This document shows positions 1 through 11,129 of a stretch of DNA of 64,000 nucleotides, piece by piece (the first letter of the stretch is position 1; the number at the start of each line of letters is the position of its first letter). The stretch lies in assembly GCA_003993805.1 (NCBI GenBank), contig RSEF01000031.1, positions 18,572,368 to 18,636,367 of the forward strand, given 5' to 3'. The notes below the pieces were generated by a model, which had not been told where the DNA came from, did no database searches, and was given only the letters and a program-made list of their open reading frames with translations. The position numbers and the translations under genes were made by a program. The DNA is from Himantopus leucocephalus (lineage: Eukaryota > Chordata > Aves > Charadriiformes > Recurvirostridae).

Positions 1-152
1 GTTATATTAAATCCCCACCTGTGACATGGGATTGCACTGTACTTTGCAATGTTGCAGACACTGTTAAAGGAAAATATATAGTAGGCCATGAAGCCAGAAC
101 ATACTGTGATACTTTCTTTTTTTGGTGATGCTTCTCCCTTTTTCATAGTTTA

Positions 153-190
153 GGGGGTTGGGAGTTTGGGGTTTTTTTAATTGTTTGGGG
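153..190 (+). other. Weak G-quadruplex candidate
   Basis: Guanine runs lie at 153-157, 160-162, 168-171 and 187-190. The first two loops are short (2 and 5 nt) but the third is 15 nt and T-rich, so folding would be marginal. Confidence 0.25.
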
Positions 191-312
191 ACTAGTTTGC
201 ATCTTGATTCTATTTTGTCTGAGTGAGTTTCTCTTGGGGAGATGAAATGAATTTGGTTTTATCCTGAAGAGGCCACACATGCAAATGTTGTGTTAATGTT
301 TTGAATTTCAAT

Positions 313-318
313 AATAAA
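313..318 (+). promoter_or_regulatory. Possible poly(A) signal AATAAA
   Basis: A perfect AATAAA hexamer is followed by a GT-containing stretch (tgtgtcaatgtctg, 319-332). This is the usual arrangement of hexamer and downstream GU-rich element at vertebrate 3' ends. A hexamer occurs by chance many times in 64 kb of AT-rich DNA, so this is weak. It would matter only if a plus-strand gene ends just left of the window. Confidence 0.18.
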
Positions 319-1354
319 TGTGTCAATGTCTGACTTAAAGGCACTTAGGCAGCCTGAATTTAGGCAGAAAGCTTTGAACTGTCTGAATGGCTGGTGAAGG
401 GAGAGAGGTCAAACTTCAACTCTCCAGTGAGTGATTCGGTGATGCCTTTCGTTATCTATGTAGACAATCCTGAGTATCAGCTGAAGCACTTAAGTCTGAT
501 GTCTGATATAAGATGGTGAACATATCCTTCACTGAAGGATACAATCATACTTTGAAGGATTAAAAAGTCAGGCTTGTTTATGCACAAATGTCTCCAGAAA
601 CAAGACAGTGGAGATCTGTGGGCTGGAGAGGACCCATCAGTCCTGGAGGATTCTGAGCATGGAGCATGGCAACTTACTGCATGTGTGCTCCTTCACCCTT
701 TCACCTTGCTCTCCTGCCACTTCTGAACTACAAGAATTTTTATCTCTGTCATAGTGGAAATTGTTTTGTGTCTACCACAAAGAAAAGATGGCCAAGGTTG
801 TAGCTAAATAAAGAACCTCTGCTCTTTTCAGCACTGACATTCTTCTCCATAGCCGTCAAAACCAGGTGTACTACTGCAGAGGAGCATGTAAATCACCCCA
901 CATTGCCTGTCTGTTAGAGAAGATGGAAGAGAAAGGAAAATAATAGTAACAGCATTACAGACCTGAGGGACCTCAGCTACCTCATTCTTGAATCCTAGAG
1001 CTGGAGTCCACTGCTGACTAGTCCTTGACTTCAGTTGCAGGTCAATGTGGTGGAAGGCCCTTCATCTTCAGTGTTAAATAACTGCTGCTTTCCAATACAG
1101 GATTGGAAATAAGTTTCAGGATAGGAGAAGTTTCCTCATTAACAAATACTACACTAATAAAAGTGTGTATAGGTTGTATTATTTGTTTTTCATAATGGTT
1201 TCCATTTTTCCTTCTTGTCTTCTGGAATGAGTTAAGAAATAAATATATACATCTATTAATCTTCTGTATGTAATGTTTCTGCAGATCCAGGACCATCTTT
1301 GGAAGTCCTGAATGCAAGGTTCTCAGTGCTGTTCCTATGCCAGAGGCATGTTGN

Positions 1355-1387
1355 TTTTTTTTTTTTTTTTTTTGTTAATGTTTTATT
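1355..1387 (-). other. Poly(A) tail-like tract of a possible minus-strand retrocopy
   Basis: On the plus strand a run of 19 T follows a single N at 1354. Read on the minus strand, AATAAA (1387-1382) is followed by 8 nt and then A19. This is the order expected at the 3' end of a reverse-transcribed mRNA. The 8-nt spacing is shorter than the usual 10-30 nt. The body of any retrocopy would extend to the right, towards about 1850, but I recognise no protein there. I also found no target-site duplication of the sequence left of the N. Processed retrocopies are scarce in birds because CR1 does not prime on poly(A). A chance A-run or an assembly join is an equal alternative. Confidence 0.22.
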
Positions 1388-4222
1388 ACATATGGCGAAG
1401 CAATATGCCATTCTGGGCACTGCACTAGAAAAGCAACAATGGAAACAATAACTGTCATCAGGCATAACTATAGGCAGCCTCTGGAAAAAGAATGAAAGAA
1501 AATAGTAATAACACAGTCAAACAGGATAGAAATATGACTAATGAATGCAAAAGCTCCACCAACAGCAGTGTGTGTGGGATTTTCATTTCTATTTTAACTC
1601 TGCAATATTGTTCTTTAGTTGCTGCTCAGATTTAGTAAAAACATTTGAAAGTGAAAAAGTATTTGCTTAAGGTAGTTATGAGCGGAAAGCCTGCTGGAAT
1701 GATTTGGGGTGTGGGTTTGAGAGAGCTTAAACCTTCTGCACTGCAACCATGCTGCACTTGGATAAAATGGTGGCAGCAATTCACTTTCATACCCTCCACT
1801 CCTTGGTCTAACCTGTGCAAGTCGAAGTCTCCAGCACACTTTAGAGCAGCCTAAAGAGAGCTGCAAGAAGCAGACTTCTCTAAAAGCAGATGTTTAACCA
1901 TGTCCCGTTTGCCTCAGATGCTCCCTTTCCATCAATGTGAAATGTTCAAACAGCAAAGGCATTGCTTTCATGTCTGTGGATTACCTGAGTTTCACCTTAC
2001 ATAAGGAAAATTCTTAAGAAGCTCAATAAACCAGATGAAGGCTGCTTTGTTTTGCAAAGCAGCTACAGTTACACTGAAGAATTTGGACCTTTAAGACAGT
2101 GAGCTCTTTAAGGTAAACAGGGTGAGCACTGTGTGGAGGTAAACAGGGGCAAGCCATGTTCACGGACCTGCTCTGTCCTCCAAAATAGCGTTTGTGGGAA
2201 CACAGCCTCCCTTTTTTTTATCCTGTAATGGTAAAATAAGGAGAGGAGTTACCTTGCGTGCACTGTTGGATGTGACAGTATGCACTGTCATGGTTAGAGA
2301 GCCTATAGGCTGCCTGCCTGTGTCCTCAGTAAAACGGATCTCATGAGGTAGCAGCTAGGGAATGTTTGCTATTTGTATGATAGCATTATCTAGTATCATA
2401 GCATGCAATCAATCCATAAATATGCTTCTCCTCTGCCTTTCAAAAGCTGCTTGGTTACTCATTTACGCTTGGGATCATTGTAGTTCATATTGTCATGGGT
2501 TTGGAGATAATTGTGCAACAGTTAAAAGGTCTTAGCTGCGTCAATGACAGAAAACAATGCTTCCAGGTAACAGGTACACTTAGCTAATTCTTACTTGTCC
2601 AAACTTGGAAACCAAGAGCACAGTTTTCCCAGTAAATCACTATAGGACAGGGTGGTTGCTATTGTTTCTTGAGAATATTGTTGTGCTCTGTGGAAGTCCT
2701 GACTGACTGATGACATCTTCCTCCTGAGCAGGGGCTAGTAATTGAAGGAAAAAAGCCTCCAGACAGCATGAAGTGTATACTGCCTTAAAGTGGGTATCAC
2801 GTAAAAGCTAATTGCAAAGGAATATAATTTCTGAAAAATCATGTTGAAAGTCTTTTAATGTTAATTTCCCAGAGGGGAAGACATCAGATGGCATATTAAT
2901 TGCCATAATTTTTCTTCTTTCTTTTCATCATTTGTGCTAGGCCCCACTGCTTCCAACACTGCATCAATCTTTTAGTCAATTCACAGTTCTGTTTACTGCC
3001 AATGTTAACCAGCTTTAGACCATCTAGTGGAGCATAAATTTGCAAAGTGACTTAACCTGTAAATCCTGGTATTATATTTTTACTTTGAAAAGTGTATAAG
3101 CATCCATTTATTTTAACCATATTTATATGTAGGTATGATACCAGTAATCCTTATTCCTCTGCCATTCTTTATCTACCTCAAGAGATTTCTTCCTGAGATA
3201 TTAGTCACCTTTGCATGGGTGGATTTTCTCTTGAATGCATACACTGCAGATGCAAAAAACCAGCTAGCCCATATGGTCGTATTTCAGAGAAGTTATTTCA
3301 TTTAATCCAAAGCCATGCCGTAGCCTGTTTTAACAACACGCATGGTGCTCAGAAATGTTCTTCAGTGCAATTTAATTTATTAACACAGATGTAGCCTAAG
3401 ATGATGCACTGCGTTTAGTTCATGAGTTTGGATTTACTTTTCTGCTTTGATCCTTTAGAGGAAGCAAGTTTCTCCTCCCTCCCCCTCCCAGTCCCTTCCG
3501 TGGGAAGATTTAGCTCACACAATTCACCAACCTTTCAGTCCCTGGCAATTTTCAATGTGGATGTCTGCATCTCTGCCTTGATTCCACATCCCTTGACTGG
3601 AGACAGCACAGCAGACACGTTCATCTCCACATATAGGGGCTCCTGCAGAGCTACCAGGTGGTACCACATACTGCCCAGTGTCTGGGCTGAGTTTGAGCAG
3701 TGGTTGACCATACTCATGTTTAGATGAGCTATCTAATACTGCACGTTTTTATGAAAATCCCTTCATGTTGGTGGGCATTAGAGTCTTTGTTTTGATGTAT
3801 TTTGTAGCCCTAAAGCACTTTGCTGTTAAGAAATACTGGAAAGTATTAAAAGATCCTTAGGGAGTCACAAAATGTTGTGAATGGGAGGGTGGGATTTGAA
3901 TGCTGTGAAAGGCATTTTCAGAAGTTTCTCTTTTTTTGCAGGCAGTGTAAACAATCTTTTAATTGTTTACTCGTTGCCTATTCTTCAGACAACGTAACAT
4001 CCTCTTCATTAATGCATTAGTCACCAAGCATGGGCTGTCCTAAATCTTAGCCATCTGGATTTCTTATAGAAGATAAGAAAGAGTAGTGTGGGAGCTAAAG
4101 AAAACAGGAAGATCCCATGCAGGGAATAGAAAAAGCAATTGGATCATACTGCCTCTTACAAAGCAAGCAAAAATATTTTATAACTAATCCTTGACTATGT
4201 CATCTCTGAAAGCTTCAAAGAA
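1388..4222. other. Non-coding stretch
   Basis: No recognisable gene or repeat. Short open frames at 1615-1866 (minus) and 1645-1854 (plus) overlap each other on opposite strands and resemble nothing known. The segment at 2780-2990 is AT-rich with several TAAT-type homeodomain cores (for example catattaattgcc near 2891) and could be conserved non-coding DNA, but that needs an alignment. Confidence 0.6.
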
Positions 4223-4330
4223 TAGCTGCTGTTTTTTCTTTTTTGAACCTTGTCACTTTGAGAGAAGAAGATTGGTTAGCTGCTGTTTTTTCTTTTTTGA
4301 ACCTTGTCACTTTGAGAGAAGGAGATTCGT
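4223..4330. repeat. 54-bp tandem duplication, two copies
   Basis: Copy 1 spans 4223-4276 and copy 2 spans 4277-4330. Both begin tagctgctgttttttctttt and end with a gagagaa(g/a)gagatt-type block. I see about three mismatches, all near the 3' ends of the copies, so the duplication is probably fairly recent. A third partial start (tagctg) follows at 4335. Because 54 is a multiple of three, a minus-strand frame across it reads the peptide block SLKVTRFKKEKTAA twice. That is a consequence of the duplication and not evidence of a gene. Confidence 0.92.
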
Positions 4331-5315
4331 TTGTTAGCTGAGGGGATGAATAAACATTGATGAAAACTGCTTTTACTTCTAACAGCTTTAAATGCAACAA
4401 ATCTCAAAAATGGCATTTTTCTCAATAATTAAGGTTGTAATTCTTATACACAGGCAAATAAATGTAACTATGGATAAACCTTAATGGAAATTATGTTTCA
4501 CCAAGTTAATATTTTATAATAAATGGATTTATTTGATAGGTTCCAAAGTATGTATGGCACAATTCTCCTCTCATCCCACTTTACTTGCTGAGCTAATCTG
4601 TTTTGGTTTTTGTCAGACACTGTTTATCAAGCACTCTGCTTTTTCAATAAATCTCAAATGAGATAAAAATGTGTTTAGTGTTGTTGACATCAGACCCCTG
4701 AAACCAGCTGCAGACTTGCTATTGTTTGGTTTCAATGCTCACTAAAATGAATTTCCTTTCTGTTGAATCCGAGGGATATGATGAGTGACAGGCCATCTTT
4801 TTTTTTCTTAATCACACAGATCTGTATGTTCCTCTAGATGCCCTGATAAGCAGTGTGTATGTGTGTGAAAGGAAGGGAAACAGGAATTCCTTTCGGAAGG
4901 GTGACAACCTTAGTAAGACTAAAATGAGTTCAAGGCAGATGTTCCTGCCAGAAATCAACTGAAAACTTGCATCTAAAAACTTGCACAGCTGCCAGCAAAG
5001 AGACTTACATTTATTTTGGCTCTTTTCCCAAACATTGATCTTGTTTAAGAAAAAAAAAATCAAACAAAAGCTCATAAAGAGCTAGTTTTGTGCAAAGTAT
5101 ATAGCACACTGACAAGCTGCACCATGAAAAACAGGACCCAGCAACATAATTCCAGCAAAATGTCATCCCAGCAGCCATGTTGCTATTCTTTGGTTTAATA
5201 TGTGAAAGTTTCCATCTTAGAGAGCACCCCACGGACAAACTGTTGCATTTAATTAAGCATTTTTTGGTATTGTAATCAAAGTGGTGGAAGTGCGATAGAG
5301 AGCTTTCCTCCCAGG
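4331..5315. other. Non-coding stretch
   Basis: No gene or dispersed repeat recognised. Minus-strand open frames here run into the poly(A) tract and are chance. Confidence 0.6.
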
Positions 5316-5344
5316 AAAAAAAAAAANAAAAAAAAAAAAAAAAA
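5316..5344 (+). repeat. Poly(A) homopolymer interrupted by one N
   Basis: A run of about 28 A residues contains a single N at 5327 and is followed by gaaaaagc. No AATAAA lies within 30 bases upstream, so it does not look like the tail of a processed transcript. The N within a homopolymer suggests an assembly join or a read-length limit. Confidence 0.85.
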
Positions 5345-8300
5345 GAAAAAGCTATGTTTGACGGTAAATCTACAACTTCAGTATGGAGCCTTTTCTGTTT
5401 CAGATATCCCAGAAACACGTCACAGACTCTACTGATGCCCTTGGCCTCCTAACGAGTATGTTGTTCTTGGCACAAGCTTCTTCCTGTGATTCTGTTCAGC
5501 ACCAAGATCTCAAGGCTTCCCCCTTTCTCTCCTTGTCCTGTGCTCCTGTCACACAGAGCACTACTGCTCCCTTATTTTAAGACCTCAGATGACAATAATT
5601 TAGAACAACTTCTAAAGCCCCAAAGCTAAGAGGCTGCATAAATGAGTTTGACAAGATGAGAAGTGACATGGTTTGGTATTTCATGCCATATGAGGCTATC
5701 CTCGTGGGCTGCTGCAAGTCTAGAGAAACACCGTTGCAATTAATAGGGCTACTCTGGAAGTCCAGTAGTTTAGCTGACTGAAGAGTTTAACATGAAGTTC
5801 TAAGGAAAGTTTGATTTGGGGAATGCTAGACCAGATGATCCAGCAATTAGAAGAAGCTAACATTTATGATAGTGGAGTTGAAGAAATGCTATCATGGAAC
5901 AGAAGTGTCTAATTATTCATGTTCCAACCACTCTTGAAAGATGAGGGCAGGGGGGGAAATAATGAAGTCTTGTAGCACACTAGGAAGGTCACTAAATATA
6001 AGCTCTGCTATATCCAAGTGGAAAGCAAGGCTGGAGTCCAAGGAGATATCCTGTCTACTGCCTCTGGTTAAAACAGGAACTGTTATCCTAAGAGTCAGGG
6101 GTTATAACACGCTGAAAAAAGTAAGGGAAGTAACTGAAACTTGAATTCTGACATTGTTTTTTAAACTACAAAATACCACCAAAAAGCAAAGGGTAATAAA
6201 AAAAGAATGTTAAATCTATGACTCTTTGAAAAGGGAAACAACTGAAGTAGTTTGAATACAATTAAATCCGTTTACTCCATGGTGTCAAACGGCAGGAGAA
6301 GCCATTTTCTTATTTTCCCTGTTTCTTAGCTATATCTACCTTCTTCTTTCCCCTCCTCCCAGTGGATAATTTCTTTCAAGTTTATCACACAGTCTTAACA
6401 TGCTTCTCTAAAAGTCACTACTAGCACAGCTGTAAATGGTTGAATCACTGTCTTGCCCTTTCTAACATAATCTTCTGAAGCCTTAACAACAGGACAATAA
6501 TGATCAGTCTTCTGTGAGATACGTTTCTCCTTTGGCTCTCCCCCCAGGATCCCTTCCACTTGCTGAAATAGCCAAGAGCACTAAGACATATGTGGCAGGA
6601 GGCTGGATATTTTGATTGAAGCAAAGGTACGAGTTTCTCCCTTTGAGACTCTCCATAATGTTTTGATTACTAGGCAGCTCTGTGCTGGGAATCCTGGACT
6701 GATGTGAAGGTAGCCCTGAGCAGGCAGATTTAGGTTAACATCTGCAGTGCAGTGCTCAATTACTAAGAATTCTCGTAGAGTAATATTTCATTCTCAATTC
6801 CAGAGGTTACTATTGTGTGTTTTCTGGAAGAGCTCATTCTCACCTGTTCCCCTGTCTTCCCCAAGGAAACCACTTAATCAGATCCAACTGGACCATTGCA
6901 GGGCAGCAGTGCTCAATACACACAAAGTGTCTTCTATACTCTTTCTCTCTGTCTTGAAAAGTGCTTGAAACATGCTTGAAATTATGTATATTTGAACAAT
7001 TTGTCACTAGAGCTTGAACAGTCATTGTCAGCAAATTATATCACCAGGGTTAATACACTTGTCATCCTAATATTTCCTCTTCATTGGCAACAGGACTGAT
7101 TTAGTTTAGTTGTTGAATAATGTTTGAGTATTTTTGACCCTTTCCTTCTTTAATTCTTGTTTTTCCCCTTTTCCACTGTGCCTCTCATTCTTCTGAGTCT
7201 TCTGCCTTCACTCACCCTTTACCCCAGAACCTTCCTTTCCCCACACATCCTGCTGCTCCCTATTCTAACCCAGGGAACAAAATATTTTTATGCAAAATGT
7301 ATTTGATACCAGGATTGCTTTATACAAATTATAGATGATTTGTTTTCAGATTAATGAATCCCCTACCTGTTTCTTTATTTTCATCCTGTGTTTTCTGTGT
7401 AGAACATTTTATTAAGCAGTTTGTTTCCAGATGATTAAATCACACTGCTTTATCTTCAGTTCTGAAAAGACTAGTTAGAAGAGAACTATGTGAGGACCCA
7501 TTTTCCATCACTTTGTTCTTTGACCCAGAAGACTATTTCTAGGATGGTTGTGGTAAATTGTTGTGTGCAGTACCAAATTTAGATGTAGGAGCAACAAAAA
7601 TAGATTTATAATTGCATAAAATGCAGAAAAAGAAGCAGTTTTTGCAAAATTGCAAATATCACAGTTGCATGAACATAACTTCCAACATGCAGAGCTATGC
7701 TGAAATTGCAGTCTTCGGAATACAGCCCAAAGGATGGCCTATTCATGACCCCTTTTCACAGTGGCAACAGATCTGCAAGGTCTGTTTAATACAGGCCAGT
7801 ATTGCACTAATCTATATGGGGTTTGATCAACTTCTCAATGACTGAATCACCTGACTCAAAAGCTTTGTGTGATGAGGGAAACTAGCTGCTCTTCCCTGGC
7901 AGTGGATGAAGTGTTGCATTGCTACTAGTGCACCATTCCAGTGGCTACCATCAGCTTTAAGAGTGGAATCAAGAGTCACATGCACCGAACTGGTGTATCC
8001 CAGCTCTTTGTTTAACCATTTCTTTAGTATTTGTTCAGCCATTTATGTGAGGGGCGTGAGACACTGGAGTCTTACTTGCCTCCACTGAAGGTATCCATAT
8101 CAGGGAAGGTTATCCAGACTTTTTATGGCCAATGGAGAGAAGTTTGTACTCAACAACATCATACCTCTTGTCTCTAATTTGGGATGAAATTACCAATGTG
8201 CTAGAAATGCCTGCTTTCTCCACTGATTATCAACACCCATTAGTAGAGCAACTAACCAGGATATGGAAAACTTAAGATAGTCAGGTGAATCCCGTGTCAC

Positions 8301-8576
8301 ACAACCTCTTTTCTGCATAACAATGAATGCTGAAATCTTCACCTACTTCTTAAGCTAAACATCCACTGAAATCAAGGTATTATTACTTTAGATGTGGACT
8401 CTAGAGCCTGGGGGAGAAATATGAGGGAAGGGCAATTTTTCTGTGTCTGCCCATCCCAGTCTATAAACCTGGTTGCTTTTTAGAGATTGAAGGAAAAGAG
8501 AGAATGTATTGGCTATTTGGGACTCGGTAAGCATTTGTGTGAAAATAGCAGTTGCATCCATATGATCAAGATCATG
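5345..8576. other. Non-coding stretch
   Basis: No gene recognised. It contains a possible old CR1 3' end near 5826-5875, a pyrimidine-rich patch at about 7130-7270, and several open frames of 60-80 codons in AT-rich sequence with no family resemblance. Confidence 0.55.
5826..5875 (+). mobile_element. Possible degraded CR1 3' end
   Basis: The segment tagaccagatgatcc followed by taacatttatgatag resembles the CR1 3' tail (ggactagatgatc ... ttctatgattctatg), including a decayed terminal octamer. The match is short and divergent and no ORF2-derived sequence precedes it clearly, so chance similarity is possible. Confidence 0.28.
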
Positions 8577-8643
8577 TGGTCAAGGGACAATGACTGGGGA
8601 AAATTATATCTGGTCAAGGGACATTAACTGGGAAAGATGGTAT
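8577..8643. repeat. 34-bp imperfect tandem duplication
   Basis: The block tggtcaagggaca begins at 8577 and again at 8611. Each copy continues with a diverged (a/t)a(t/a)(g/a)actggg(g)aaa(g/a)-type sequence, giving two units of about 34 bp with several differences. Confidence 0.75.
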
Positions 8644-9204
8644 TTGTGAGCTATTGTTACGCTGGACAGCCAGCAGTGTGTGAGTGTTGTCACGCTGTGA
8701 GCGTAGGGGAAAGTGTGTAAGTCACTGAAATATGGAGATTGCTGCCAGATTCAACTTCTTTGCTGTCCATTCCCTGTGGAGGAAATCCTAGGTCACTTCT
8801 GCAGATTTATTAAATGGGTGGGTGGGAGGATGGATGGGAGGGGACAATTTATTATGACACATAAGCATCCACATGGAGAAGTTCCTGCAGAGGCCAAAGC
8901 GACCAGGAAACAGGCTGCAAGAGTGACGTAGGGGAAACTTGGTGGGGTTGCACAAGCAGAACAGTCAGGAACAGCAAAATGTCAAAGTTAGCAGGCAGGA
9001 GGCTCTTTTGTGTGCCAGGGAGGAGCTTTTTTCCCTTCAGCAAATTCACAGTGATAACAGCAGTAGACAATATGATTTACCTCTGCATCTCCTAAAGACA
9101 ACAAAAACGTATTTGCTGGTTTATAACTGGTTATCCTGTTTTAAGAAATACAGCCTGTTTCCTCTTTCTCATCCAGAGCCTGGAAGCCAGATGCTGCAGA
9201 TGAA
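8644..9204. other. Non-coding stretch with a G-rich core
   Basis: No gene recognised. The main structural signal is the G-run cluster at 8816-8843, listed separately. The overlapping open frames of 72 and 99 codons on opposite strands have no recognisable domain. Confidence 0.55.
8816..8843 (+). other. G-quadruplex-forming candidate
   Basis: Five guanine runs lie at 8816-8818, 8820-8822, 8824-8826, 8836-8838 and 8840-8843, separated by loops of 1, 1, 9 and 1 nt. This satisfies the usual G3+ pattern with very short loops, which favour stable parallel quadruplexes. It sits in AT-rich surroundings, so it is a local anomaly and not part of a GC-rich island. Confidence 0.6.
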
Positions 9205-9245
9205 GCTTCCTTTAGTATCACTGAGTCCAACCTGTTAGGATTTTA
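9205..9245 (-). mobile_element. Possible degraded CR1 3' fragment
   Basis: The segment cctttagtatcactgagtccaacctgttagg resembles the reverse complement of a CR1 3' region (ctttaagatcatcgagtccaacc). It is about 40 bp and divergent, so it may be an old remnant or a coincidence. Confidence 0.3.
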
Positions 9246-10888
9246 TGTTAAAATGCATTAAATCAAGTGGAGACAGTAACCAGACCACACCAACCTTGTG
9301 TCAACAGTCAACACCCTAATGGGGCAGATGTGACAGGAGGCCATGGCCCTGGACCAGGACAGTGTGAGCCGGCAATGTCCCTAGCCAAGGCTTTGGGTAG
9401 TGCAGAGCTGAAGGGAACACCAGCAGTACACCGCATGCCCCCAGCTTGGAGAGAACATGGCAGCTCCTCCTTTCTGCTGTGCTGTTTGGTGCGTAGTAGG
9501 GCCTGCGGCCAGAGAGGGAACAAAACTAGAGTTTAATGAATGCTGCTTTTGTGTAAAAATTGTCATTTATTAAATAACACTGGAACTAATCCAGAATCTT
9601 TAAGATTTTCTCAAACTGTTCTGGAAGGTTTTTTCTTGCTGTAAAGTCTCTTTCAAAATTTGCAATATTTTGGTGCTGAGCAGAACTTCTTTTACTGTTC
9701 TCATTTACCTTTTAAAAAGTGTAACATCTTCCAGTTAGCTACCACTCATGGAATCCAACACAGGAACATATTTCTGGATGTACTGGTACACAGTTTTATT
9801 ACCTGTTTCAGACGGTGGCACACAAGATATAGTAGAGAGAATTAACAGGATCTGCTTAAATAGATTGCATCCAGGCCTTCACTGCAATGCTGAATCTGAC
9901 TTGCTTAAGTTCCTTCATATTCTTTGGTAAGAGAGTGAGGAATCCTGGTGCTTTCACACTGTGAAAAACACCTCTGGGACATGAGAGCTGGAAAAGAAGT
10001 TTAGTGTGCCTTTAGGAATTCTCATAAAAATTTGGTGCAGGGGAAAATAATGTACTTCTAAACTTCCAGGGTTACAGGGGAAGGGGTACAGTTCTTAATC
10101 CAGGCCTTTAAAATGTTTTCTGTCTCTACCTATATTATTCTTTTCTCTTCAACTGGAATTTCTCTAGGAATGGCTCCACTGAGCAAGGAGTTTCTTTTCT
10201 TCTTTAAAATCTATTTTTTTTCCAAACTAGATTCACATTCTTAATAAAGTAAATTTAAAAAAAAAAAAAATCTTATCTATGCTTTTCTTTTCCCATTACT
10301 ATATTTTCTTTCTTTTCAGATTCTTGAAGTCTAATAAGTGCAACCGTGGGTTTTTTTTTTTTTTAAACATTATCTGTCACCATGGAAACCAATGTTTCAA
10401 AAATCCAGATATCAAAAGTTGTCCCTACCTGCTTCATGTTTGGTTCAGTCTTTTATTTGAAGTACATAGCAAAGACAACGGAGTCTGACTGCAGCTGTGA
10501 ACTGCAATATTGTACTACAATATCTTCAGCTTTTCTGGCACTGGAAGGGATGACATGAATGCTACAGTGTGTCATGTAAATCACAGCAGATGTGTTTCTG
10601 TGCTGCTGATGTTCAGGTTGGAACGAAAAATAAACTAGAGGGGGGTTTGCATTCCATTTTGTTGGTTAAGTCAGTAAATTTGTATGTATATACATTTTTA
10701 TATATCTTCCCGATGACTGAAAGGGAACTCTGATTCACCTGCTCTGTCTTCCTGTCACATGTATTTATTCTGCATACCATACTTTACATTCAAGTTACTT
10801 TCATTTGGTTAATGTAGCACTTCTATAACTGCATACAATTTTGATATGAAGATGTGAAAGACAGTGAGACCATCGCAGCATTTTGCAA
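9246..10888. other. Non-coding stretch
   Basis: No gene recognised. Bases 9270-9535 are locally GC-richer and open in several frames, but the translations match no family I know. An A14 run follows AATAAA by 8 nt at 10243-10270. A strong pyrimidine tract ending in cag lies at 10282-10319, with no convincing exon after it. Confidence 0.55.
10243..10270 (+). other. AATAAA followed by A14 run
   Basis: AATAAA (10243-10248), eight bases, then fourteen A (10257-10270). The order fits a retrocopy tail, but the surroundings are extremely A/T-rich and the spacing is short, so low-complexity sequence is the better reading. Confidence 0.15.
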
Positions 10889-11128
10889 TAGCTTAAGTTG
10901 GAATGGACCTTTAGAGGTCATCAGTTCCAACCTGCTGCTCAAAGCAGGAGTAACTTCAAAGTCAGATCAGGTTACAGAGGACTTTTTCATTAAGTTTTTA
11001 AAATTGCCAGGAATGGAGATCCCACAAACTTTCAGGGCAGCCTGCTCTGGTGTTTGACCACCCTCCCTGGGGAGAAATTTTTCCATATGTCTAACAAGAA
11101 TTTACCTTGCTGCAACTTATCCTATGTA
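10889..11128 (-). mobile_element. CR1 LINE fragment, 3' end, minus strand
   Basis: Read on the plus strand this is the reverse complement of a CR1 3' region. It runs from aagttggaatggacctttag and gaggtcatcagttccaacc through ctgctcaaagcagg to the diverged tgaccaccctccctggggag and ttaccttgctgcaactta. It covers roughly the last 240 bases of the element and is 5'-truncated at 11128. It is clearly more decayed than the adjoining plus-strand copy and has no open frame. The ctgctcaaagcaggg block is shared with the fragment at 42210-42695, which suggests the same or a related older CR1 subfamily. Confidence 0.85.
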
Positions 11129-11129
11129 N
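11129..11129. other. Single N at CR1/CR1 junction
   Basis: One undetermined base separates the minus-strand and plus-strand CR1 copies. Its position at the junction of two inverted repeats suggests an assembly join, so the two copies may not be truly adjacent in the genome. Confidence 0.8.

Larger units (their letters stand above)
1..1353. other. Non-coding stretch, left edge
   Basis: I see no gene here. The stretch is AT-rich with few CpGs and only short chance open frames. It contains a G-rich tract at 153-190, a canonical AATAAA at 313-318 and an octamer ATGCAAAT at 279-286. The first 330 bases have a texture compatible with the end of a 3' untranslated region, but no coding sequence precedes them in the window, so this cannot be tested here. 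Confidence 0.6.

Noticed and set aside
5011..5418. Longest open frame in the window (135 codons, minus)
   Set aside because: It runs through the interrupted poly(A) tract, giving a polyphenylalanine block, and has no recognisable domain; it is a low-complexity artefact.
10282..10319. Strong pyrimidine tract ending in cag, as a splice acceptor
   Set aside because: The sequence after it enters a T-rich run with no plausible exon or donor.
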